This document shows positions 34,206-40,563 of a DNA stretch of 64,000 nt, piece after piece. The notes under the pieces were generated by a model that worked only from the letters and a program-made list of their open reading frames with translations, ran no database searches and was not told the origin of the DNA. Position 1 is the stretch's first letter, and each line of letters begins with the position of its first letter. The DNA is from DATAAZ01 sp036259875 (GTDB lineage: Bacteria > Actinomycetota > Thermoleophilia > Gaiellales > Gaiellaceae): assembly GCA_036259875.1 (NCBI GenBank), contig DATAAZ010000075.1, forward strand, positions 1 to 64,000, read 5' to 3'. The translations under genes were made by a program, and so were the position numbers.

Positions 34206-34380
34206 TAGACGCCGCGTGACCGGCTTTTCGTCGGTCGCCGTGCGCGAGCGCGACGTCGTCCGACTCGGCGAAGTCCTCGCCGGAGTGCCCCTTCGCGACG
34301 CCGAGCGCGCGGAGGACGGTCTCGTAGAAGCGCTCGGACGTGTCGCGCCCGGACGCGCGAATCGTGACGTGGTCGTAGAC
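34206..34380 (-). pseudogene. N-terminal remnant of a VOC/glyoxalase gene
   Basis: The minus-strand frame reads VYDHVTIRASGRDTSERFYE then TVLRALGVAKGHSGEDFAES and DDVALAHGD, a clear match to the first half of a VOC domain (metal-ligand His, beta-alpha-beta unit). It then runs into the 3' end of argS without the second half of the domain. No good start signal is seen. It is a decayed or truncated gene. Confidence 0.55.
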
Positions 34381-34478
34381 CCGCCGACGATCGCGGAAAC
34401 GTTCCGCCTGCACGCCGCGCGTTTTTTGCGTGCGCGCCGAAGCAATAACCTTGGACAGGACAAAGGAGGAAGTGCCAG

Positions 34479-35627
34479 ATGAGCAAGGTGACGATCAGCG
34501 CGATCAAAGCCGACGTCGGCGGCTACGTCGGCCACGGCGACGTCCACCCGGACATGATCGCCGAGGCGCAGAGCCGCGTTCAGGAAGGGATCGCGAACGG
34601 CGTCCTGATCGACGGGAAGGTCGGCGCGTGCGGCGACGACATCAACCTCGTGATGACGCACGAGCACGGCGTCGATGCCGAGGACGTGCACAAGTTCGCC
34701 TGGGACACCTTCATGGCCGCCACTCAGGTCGCGAAGCGCCACCACCTCTACGGTGCCGGGCAGGACCTGCTCGCGGACTCGTTTTCGGGAAACATCCGCG
34801 GGGCGGGTCCCGGTGTCGCGGAGATTGAGATCGAGGAGCGCCCGTCGGAGCCGATCATCGTCTTCGCGGCTGACAAGACGGAGCCGGGCGCCTGGAACTT
34901 CCCGCTCTACAAGATCTTCGCCGACCCCTTCAACACGGCCGGGCTCGTGATCGACCCGAAGATGCACGCCGGGTTCGCGTTCGAGGTGCACGACCTGATG
35001 GAGAACAAGGGCGTCTTCTTCGACTGCCCGGAGGACGTTTACGACCTGCTCGTCTACATCGGCACGCCGTCGCGCTACGTGATCAAGCACGTGTTCAGGA
35101 AGGACAACCGCGACGAGCCCGTCGCCGCCACGTCGACGTCGCGCCTCTCGCTGATCGCGGGGCGCTACGTCGGCAAGGACGACCCGATCATGATCGTCCG
35201 CTGCCAGAGCGGGCTTCCGGCGGTCGGCGAGGTGGTCGAGCCGTTCGCGTTCCCGCACATCGTGGCCGGGTGGATGCGCGGCTCGCACCACGGCCCGCTC
35301 ATGCCGTGCGGCCTCGACTCGAGCCAGCCGTCGCGCTTCGACGGCCCGCCGCGCGTCGTCGGCATGGGCTTCCAGGTCGCCGACGGGAAGCTCATCGGCC
35401 CGCGCGACATGCTCGGGAACAACTCGTTCGACCGCGCACGCCAGATCGCTCTCGAGGTCACGGACTACATGCGGCGCATGGGACCGTTCGAGCCCGAGCG
35501 CCTGCCGCTCGAGGAGATGGAGTACACGACGATGCCGGAGGTCGCCGAGAAGCTCGGAGAGCGCTGGCACTCGCTCGCGGAGGCAGACGAGATCACGGTC
35601 GCGGCGCCGTCCGCGGACGTCGAGTAG
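34479..35627 (+). CDS. fbp: fructose-1,6-bisphosphate aldolase/phosphatase (archaeal type)
   Basis: A bifunctional gluconeogenic enzyme (FBPase class V) that condenses triose phosphates and dephosphorylates FBP. 382 residues, colinear with archaeal proteins: TISAIKADVGGYVGHG at the start, CGDDINLVMTH, GAGQDLLADSFSGN, FADPFNTAGLVIDPKM, and RYVIKHV where a Tyr-x-x-Lys pair (Y200, K203) probably corresponds to the Schiff-base site. Asp/Gln metal ligands appear kept. AAGGAGG lies upstream of the ATG. It would make gluconeogenesis one-way next to the glycolytic operon at 23-27 kb. Confidence 0.92.
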   Translation: MSKVTISAIKADVGGYVGHGDVHPDMIAEAQSRVQEGIANGVLIDGKVGACGDDINLVMTHEHGVDAEDVHKFAWDTFMAATQVAKRHHLYGAGQDLLADSFSGNIRGAGPGVAEIEIEERPSEPIIVFAADKTEPGAWNFPLYKIFADPFNTAGLVIDPKMHAGFAFEVHDLMENKGVFFDCPEDVYDLLVYIGTPSRYVIKHVFRKDNRDEPVAATSTSRLSLIAGRYVGKDDPIMIVRCQSGLPAVGEVVEPFAFPHIVAGWMRGSHHGPLMPCGLDSSQPSRFDGPPRVVGMGFQVADGKLIGPRDMLGNNSFDRARQIALEVTDYMRRMGPFEPERLPLEEMEYTTMPEVAEKLGERWHSLAEADEITVAAPSADVE

Positions 35628-35648
35628 GACTGACGGTTCGTTTTCAGC

Positions 35649-35676
35649 GGGGGACGGCACGCGGCAGCCGTTCCCC
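35649..35676. terminator. terminator between fbp and the pilin gene
   Basis: GGGGGACGGC (35649-35658) and GCCGTTCCCC (35667-35676) pair with one mismatch around an 8-base loop. It lies between two convergent genes, so it can act on both. Confidence 0.55.
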
Positions 35677-35694
35677 GTTTCGTGCGCGTGGAGG

Positions 35695-35853
35695 CTAGGT
35701 GAAGAAGCCGGCCACTGTTTCGAGCCGCTCGATGAAGGAATCCGAGAGGACGGCGAACGCCGCGACGATCGCGGGCGCGATGACCGCGAGCACGATCGCG
35801 TACTCGCTCATCGTCTGCCCGTCGCTTCGCCTCCAGACCGAAACCGCCTGCAT
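35695..35853 (-). CDS. Flp/Fap-type pilin
   Basis: A 52-residue type IVb pilin precursor. After a short basic leader comes DGQTMSEYAIVLAVIAP: cleavage after Gly would place Glu at +5 and Tyr at +6, the Flp signature, followed by one hydrophobic helix. The ATG at 35853 has AGGAGGTGG five bases upstream. No tad assembly genes are nearby; they would have to be elsewhere. Confidence 0.75.
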   Translation of the reverse strand: MQAVSVWRRSDGQTMSEYAIVLAVIAPAIVAAFAVLSDSFIERLETVAGFFT

Positions 35854-35941
35854 GCGGCCACCTCCTGTCCGGTCGCCGCACACCCGGGGGTCGTGTCTCT
35901 CCCCCATTGTCGGGCAGGAGGCCGTTTCGGCCATCCCCCGC

Positions 35942-35947
35942 TAGAAT
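35942..35947 (+). promoter_or_regulatory. putative -10 element of tRNA-Gly
   Basis: TAGAAT ends 11 bases before the mature tRNA. Confidence 0.35.
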
Positions 35948-35958
35948 GAGCCGCGTTC

Positions 35959-36031
35959 GCGGACGTAGCTCAGTTGGTAGAGCATCAGCTTCCCAAGCTG
36001 AGGGTCGCGGGTTCGATCCCCGTCGTCCGCT
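35959..36031 (+). tRNA. tRNA-Gly (CCC)
   Basis: A 73-base tRNA: acceptor GCGGACG (35959-35965) pairs with CGTCCGC (36024-36030), discriminator T. The TTCCCAA loop on TCAGC/GCTGA stems gives anticodon CCC. The D arm AGCTCAGTTGGTAGAGC and T loop GGTTCGATCCC are normal. No encoded CCA. Its last 43 bases recur at 38176-38218. Confidence 0.95.
35989..36031 (+). repeat. left attachment-type repeat (tRNA-Gly 3' half)
   Basis: This 43-base block covers part of the anticodon arm, the T arm and the acceptor end of tRNA-Gly. It is repeated directly at 38176-38218 with one mismatch (36019 C versus 38206 G). This is the pattern left by site-specific integration at a tRNA 3' end. Confidence 0.8.
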
Positions 36032-36041
36032 CTCACGAAAG

Positions 36042-36057
36042 CCCCGCTCCGGCGGGG
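36042..36057 (+). terminator. hairpin after tRNA-Gly
   Basis: CCCCGC and GCGGGG with a TCCG loop, 10 bases past the tRNA, followed by TTCCCTTT. A possible terminator for the tRNA transcript. Confidence 0.45.
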
Positions 36058-36101
36058 TTCCCTTTAGCGGAGCCCGGTGCACAGTCGCGGGTCGGGGGCT
36101 G

Positions 36102-36123
36102 CTAGTCAGCTTCTAGTCAGCTT
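36102..36123 (+). repeat. 11-bp tandem direct repeat
   Basis: CTAGTCAGCTT occurs twice head to tail (36102-36112, 36113-36123) near the left end of the island. Confidence 0.6.
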
Positions 36124-36249
36124 CTCAACGCCTGTCAGTGGATCGACGCTGGGCCGGTTCGAGACTGAGAAGCACCGGTTCCACCGCACAGAGCAGCACG
36201 GCGCCCATTCGCGCCACGAGCCTCCTCGTAGAGGACGGGCTTGCCGTTT

Positions 36250-37290
36250 CTATATCTGTTTGATCCGATCCCGATCAGTGTCTAGGGACGATCGTGCTGT
36301 CACGCGATCTCTAGAGGGGTTGACCACGCCTTCGACGGCGCTGCCGCTCCGGATCTCGGCTAGCTCGGCCCACCGATGACGACATCTCTGAAGCGCGCGG
36401 CGCGCTTCACCAAGCGCAGCGATCGCAACGTCAAGATCTTGGGCGCGGCGCGCTTCACCAAGCGCAGCGATCGCAACGTCAAGATCTTGGTTCAGTTGCT
36501 TGATTTGGCTGGAAATAGCCGCCTTCCCCGCGGAAGACGCGTCTTGATACCCCGCTTTTGCAGCACTGATTAGCCCTTCGATCCCGTCGACGACGGCTTG
36601 CGCTTGACAGACGTCGATCGTGGCCGGTCGGGCGTCGACGGATCCATTGATCCGGTACTCCTCTGATCCATTGTCTGACCTGAGAACCAGCTCAAGCTCC
36701 GCTGGAGCTGGCTTGCCGAAGTAGAAGGCGAACCCGACATAGTCATCGAGGTTCAGTGTGCCAAGCACAACCCGCGTCTTTTGCCACCCCGTGAGTTCGT
36801 TCCATGTCGCGGAGTTTGTTGCAGCCTTGACTTGAATCTTGATCTCCTCGATGAGTCGCTGCAACTCTGCGTCGTCACCCTGCGCGATTGCTGCCTTGAG
36901 GTATGGCAGGCGCTGAGCGATGGCTGTACGAAGCTCACTTGCGAACGCTTTGCAGCCAGCCCACATGGCGGCCTGAGGCGTCTCGTCCCGGTCGAAAAGC
37001 GCAACGACAAGAAGTACGTACGAAAACATCGAGGCTTCCAGCAGGCGAACGCCGAGCGTGCCGAGCGGAAATGGGATCGGGGCGGTTTCGCCACCGCTCA
37101 TCCTCGCCTTGAGTACGACGCGTGCGTCCCCGAGCACGGGGCCTCTCACCCCGAGCACATCGTCGCCCTGGTTATGGATTGTCGTGTCGTCAACCCACAG
37201 CAGAACCGGCCAGATATACGGCTCAGAGCCCTCTTCGCTCTCTTTCACGCAGTGGAGTTCGTGCAGAACAAGTGTCACCTCCAGGGCCAT
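36250..37290 (-). CDS. island-encoded protein of unknown function
   Basis: 346 residues, no known family recognised. The N-terminal part begins MALEVTLVLHELHCVKES with EPYIWPVLLWVDD, resembling a beta-rich C2-like or similar domain; the middle (FASELRTAIAQRLPYLKAAI, QRLIEEIKIQVKAA) is helical; the C-terminal part holds two identical 16-residue repeats (QDLDVAIAALGEARRA) and a less regular tail. No signal peptide or membrane segment. The ATG has GGAGGAGG four to five bases upstream. Codon and base usage are clearly more AT-rich than the flanking genes, a sign of transfer. Confidence 0.7.
   Translation of the reverse strand: MALEVTLVLHELHCVKESEEGSEPYIWPVLLWVDDTTIHNQGDDVLGVRGPVLGDARVVLKARMSGGETAPIPFPLGTLGVRLLEASMFSYVLLVVALFDRDETPQAAMWAGCKAFASELRTAIAQRLPYLKAAIAQGDDAELQRLIEEIKIQVKAATNSATWNELTGWQKTRVVLGTLNLDDYVGFAFYFGKPAPAELELVLRSDNGSEEYRINGSVDARPATIDVCQAQAVVDGIEGLISAAKAGYQDASSAGKAAISSQIKQLNQDLDVAIAALGEARRAQDLDVAIAALGEARRALQRCRHRWAELAEIRSGSAVEGVVNPSRDRVTARSSLDTDRDRIKQI
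36395..36490. repeat. 48-bp perfect tandem duplication inside the island gene
   Basis: Bases 36395-36442 are repeated exactly at 36443-36490. The length is a multiple of three, so it adds one copy of a 16-residue helical unit without breaking the frame. Complete identity points to a recent slippage or duplication event. Confidence 0.9.
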
Positions 37291-37632
37291 CTAACCTCCT
37301 CCCGTCCGACGACCTGTCGGCGGCGGAAGTGTTCCGCACCTCGGCCAATCGCGTCAACCAGCACAAGCATCGGCGGCAGCCGATCGCGCCCGCGACGGAC
37401 GCGACGCGACAAAGGCGTCGCCTTTCCGCTCGTATCACCGTCGAGCGGGGACGACGCGCTCACCTCGAAGGTTTCGATTCTCAACGCCGTCTTCAGGCCG
37501 ATCCCGGTTACTCGAGATCGCTCGCGGGCGAGCGACGGCGATCCCGTACGCAGGCCAAGCCGGATTTGCTCGGCTTGATACGGCCGAACCGGAGGAGCAG
37601 GTTCGTGCGACGGCTCTTCGAGGAGGCTTCAG

Positions 37633-38170
37633 ATACGCAGGTGGCTCGAAGCCGTCCTCGTCGCGGGTGGCGCTGTGTTCGTTTCCACGGCGCACACGGC
37701 GCCTACCCCATCTCACCGGACCGGGCGCCGTTGTCTCGACTTCGCATCCGCTTTTTACTTGGACGCTTCCGTCGAACGAGGAGTCGTGGGCGATCTACAT
37801 CTCGAAGCGGCCTGACACGACGCCGGAGGGCAAGTTCTACGACGAGAACGTCGAGGATCTCGATCTCTTCCCGGCGGCGAGACGATGTGGTCACCTACGT
37901 CGCCGCTGTCCGCCCGCGCGTACTGGTCGATCGTCGCGTCCTCGGATCGCGAGACGTTCCAGCTCTACTACAGCGCCCCGATCCCGTTCACGATTCGCGC
38001 TCAGGCGCGGATTGCTTCGCTTGCCTTAGAGCGGTATCTCTTCATCGACAATCTCGACGCGACGGTAGGTGGCGTGCGAATACGCGCGACGTATTCGTAA
38101 CGGCCACCATCTCGACGCTCTCGGGTCGCCGACTCTGGCGTGACCGAGAGAGGGAGCCAGGCGACCGCTT
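37633..38170 (+). pseudogene. frameshifted secreted-protein pseudogene
   Basis: Pieces in three frames read in order as one exported protein. AGGAGG lies upstream of an ATA at 37633 (probably a lost ATG), followed by a signal peptide (RRWLEAVLVAGGAVFVSTA); after a shift near 37711 the second frame gives HPLFTWTLPSNEESWAIYIS and PEGKFYDENVEDLDLFP; near 37880 it returns to the first frame (ARAYWSIVASSDRETFQLYY); near 38085 the third frame gives VTATISTLSGRRLW. It stops against the right tRNA repeat. The layout suggests a fibronectin-like extracellular domain. Confidence 0.6.
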
Positions 38171-38175
38171 CCCAC

Positions 38176-38218
38176 CTTCCCAAGCTGAGGGTCGCGGGTT
38201 CGATCGCCGTCGTCCGCT
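38176..38218 (+). repeat. right attachment-type repeat (tRNA-Gly 3' copy)
   Basis: A copy of the last 43 bases of tRNA-Gly(CCC), 42 of 43 identical. The single change (38206) would break a T-arm pair, so this copy is not under tRNA selection. Confidence 0.8.
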
Positions 38219-38248
38219 TCACGGAGCCCACGCAGCCGGGCGTTCTCG

Positions 38249-39466
38249 TTACGCGACGAGGGCGGCGGTCATCGCGAACCCGAGGCTCCGCAGCCGCGAT
38301 TTACAGCGCTCGACCGCCTCGGCTCGAGTCTCACCCGCGCCGTACACGATCGCCAGCCGGTAGCTCTCGACGTCGTTCGGCCCCTGCTCGGAGAGCCGGA
38401 GGCCGGGGCGAACGAGGATCTCGATCCCGGGCGTCGGCTCGGGGACCGACTCGACGAACGCGTCGGCGAAGGCTCGCAGCACGTAGCTGACCGCGACGCC
38501 GTCGGGGGCGGCGGACCGCCATTCGGGATCCCGACCGCACGCGAGCGCGAAGAGGGCGTCGTACGTCGAGCGCCCGTGCACCGCGTCGATCATCGGCGCG
38601 AACTGTGAGGCGATTCGACCGTTCACCTCGATGAGCGTCGGGGGTCCCTCGGCGGGGACGACGAACTCGACGTTGAAGAAGCCGTCGTCGAAGCCGAGCG
38701 CGGGAACGACGCGTCGTGCTAGCTCGCCGAGCTCCGCCTGACGCTCGGTCGGAAGCGCGGAGGGGTACTCGAAGCGCTCGAAGCTGTTCGTCCCCGCATA
38801 CATGATCGAGTCGGTGATTCCGATGACGGTCACGCGGCCGCCGAACACGTACCCCTCGAGCGTCACCTCCGCACCGCGCGCGAGCTCCTCGACCAGGAAG
38901 CCCTGCACTGCATCCCGCTCGACGCCGGCAAGCTCGGCGATTCGCGCGTACGCGGCGGCGTAGCCGGACCGGTCGTCGAGCTCGGCGAGCTCGTCCCGGC
39001 GGTCGACCCGCCGCGCGCCTTGCGAGAGCCGGCCGACGACCGGTTTCGCGAACCAGGGCGGCGCGCACGCGGGCGGCGGATCGTTCGCGTCGCGAACGAG
39101 CGAGAACTGCGGGGTCGCAGCGGGCACGACCGCCCGGTGGATCAGGCGAGCCCGGGCCTTCTGCTGGCAGTTCAGAACCGCTTGCGGCCGCGGTCCCGGT
39201 AGCCCGAGGCGCTCGGCGAGGACGGACGCGAGGAGCGCCGAGCGGTCCTTCGTCGCGACGACGCCGTCCGCACCGGCTCGTGCCGAGCTCGCGAGGAAAG
39301 CGCCCGGATCGAAGTCGTCGACCACGTCGAGATCGGGTCCCGCGTAGCGCACTCGGTAGCGCTCGTCGAGGCCGACCGAGCGGATAAGCGCCCGGTCTCG
39401 CTCCTGCGGGCAGACGACGACGATCTCACGCCTGGCGCTACCGGAACGGTTCACACGCGGGCCCAT
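38249..39466 (-). CDS. ATP-grasp domain protein
   Basis: A carboxylate-amine/thiol ligase-type protein of 405 residues. An N-terminal pre-ATP-grasp domain (REIVVVCPQERD) is followed by KARARLIHRAVVPAATP, PWFAKPVVGRLSQG (nucleotide-binding Lys), and the metal-site FFNVEFVVP...LIEVNGRIASQF near residue 310. The substrate is unknown; similar proteins make peptides or dipeptide-like compounds, or act like biotin carboxylases. The ATG at 39466 is 5 bases after the stop of the M24-like gene, so they form an operon with the genes upstream to 42.4 kb. Confidence 0.75.
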   Translation of the reverse strand: MGPRVNRSGSARREIVVVCPQERDRALIRSVGLDERYRVRYAGPDLDVVDDFDPGAFLASSARAGADGVVATKDRSALLASVLAERLGLPGPRPQAVLNCQQKARARLIHRAVVPAATPQFSLVRDANDPPPACAPPWFAKPVVGRLSQGARRVDRRDELAELDDRSGYAAAYARIAELAGVERDAVQGFLVEELARGAEVTLEGYVFGGRVTVIGITDSIMYAGTNSFERFEYPSALPTERQAELGELARRVVPALGFDDGFFNVEFVVPAEGPPTLIEVNGRIASQFAPMIDAVHGRSTYDALFALACGRDPEWRSAAPDGVAVSYVLRAFADAFVESVPEPTPGIEILVRPGLRLSEQGPNDVESYRLAIVYGAGETRAEAVERCKSRLRSLGFAMTAALVA

Positions 39467-39471
39467 TCCCG

Positions 39472-40563
39472 CTAGAGCTCGACGATCGCAGGCCGAGTGA
39501 TCCCGTCCAATGTGAGCTCCGGCAGCTCGGCCGTCCTCGTGACGATTTCCACGCCGTCGGGACCGACGAGCGCGGTGTCTTCGGATTTCGCGCCGCCGGT
39601 GATCGAAGGGTTCCACGCGACCGCGCACGACTCGGGAATGAGCGCGCCGCTGCCCGCAACGGCGAAGACCTCACGCCCGCGGTACCCCGTGAGGCCGCCC
39701 TGGTGATGGAGCCGCCATTCGTCCGGGAAGCCCCGCTCGGCGTATGCGTCGGCTAGGACGTCGAATGCCTCGCCCACCGTCCGCCCCGGGACCGAGGCGG
39801 TAAGAACGGCCGCGTCAACGGCGGCGACCGCCTCCACGAGCGCCACGAGCTCATGAGGCGGCGGACCGAACGAGACAAGGCGCGTGAGCGAGGTGTGGAG
39901 ACCGTCCCGCTCGGCGGTCACAGCAACGAGTGCATGGCGGCCGAGCCGCGCGTCCGTCGGGACGGGATGACGATGCACCTTCTGGCGTGCGTCCCCGGCC
40001 ACGAGGATGACCGGCGCGGTGAAGCCGCGCGCGTGCGTCTCGCGGGCGAGCTCGCCCGCGACCTCCGTCTCACGCTGCTCGGGCGAGAGGCAACGCACGA
40101 CGTTGACCATCGCGGCCGCCGCGTCGGCGGCGGCCGCTCGGTAGCGGCCGCGCTCCTCGGCCGAGAGCCTCCGGCGAAGCGAAGCGAGCGAAGCATCGAG
40201 ATCGGTGTCGCTCACGACGCGCGCGCCCGCCGTCAGACGCGCAATCGCGGGCGCGGGTCCCTCGTGCCACGGATACGAGATGAGCTCGTACTCGAGTTCC
40301 TCGAACCGCTCCTCCGTCTTCGCGCGCCCAGCCTCGATGTTCGGCGTCAGGACGAGAGCTCGTTCGCGCACGAGCACGACGGCGTAGCCCGCGTCGGGAG
40401 CAGCCGTGTCGACGGGGCGTCCGCGCCCGCAAAGGAGCCAGCGGACGCTGGCCGGGGTCGAGGCGACGAGCCCCTCGAAGCCCGCCGTCTCGGCGGCCTC
40501 GAGCGCGAGCTCGCGCTTGCGCGTCGCCTCAGCCGAGCTGGCGGTCGAGGTTCGTTGCGGCAC
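39472..40563 (-). CDS. M24-family metallopeptidase-like protein, probably inactive
   Basis: 363 residues with the creatinase-like N-terminal domain and the pita-bread fold of Xaa-Pro aminopeptidases. The metal site looks degenerate: the region that should read D...D-x-TR is VAVTAERDGLHTSLTR, so both Asp ligands appear replaced by Thr and Ser; HHQGGLTG keeps the His and KSEDTALVG keeps a Glu. It may bind rather than cleave a peptide or amino-acid ligand. Start GTG 40563, overlapping the upstream GH15 gene by 35 bases. Confidence 0.7.
   Translation of the reverse strand: MPQRTSTASSAEATRKRELALEAAETAGFEGLVASTPASVRWLLCGRGRPVDTAAPDAGYAVVLVRERALVLTPNIEAGRAKTEERFEELEYELISYPWHEGPAPAIARLTAGARVVSDTDLDASLASLRRRLSAEERGRYRAAAADAAAAMVNVVRCLSPEQRETEVAGELARETHARGFTAPVILVAGDARQKVHRHPVPTDARLGRHALVAVTAERDGLHTSLTRLVSFGPPPHELVALVEAVAAVDAAVLTASVPGRTVGEAFDVLADAYAERGFPDEWRLHHQGGLTGYRGREVFAVAGSGALIPESCAVAWNPSITGGAKSEDTALVGPDGVEIVTRTAELPELTLDGITRPAIVEL

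Larger units (their letters stand above)
36032..38218. mobile_element. 2.19-kb tRNA-Gly-associated island remnant
   Basis: DNA between the two copies of the tRNA-Gly 3' repeat, plus the right copy. It is visibly less GC-rich than its surroundings in the 36.3-37.3 kb part, and contains one intact gene with a strong ribosome site, a frameshifted secreted-protein pseudogene, short tandem repeats and no integrase. Best read as a shrunken integrative element or a cassette mobilised in trans. The 36124-36249 and 37291-37632 stretches show no supportable gene. Confidence 0.65.

Noticed and set aside
35879..35910. Possible hairpin upstream of tRNA-Gly
   Set aside because: Only 4-5 imperfect base pairs; not distinguishable from chance at this GC content.
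36376..36573. 65-codon plus-strand frame containing RFTKRSDRNVKIL twice
   Set aside because: The peptide repeat is just the 48-bp DNA duplication read on the other strand of the real island gene.
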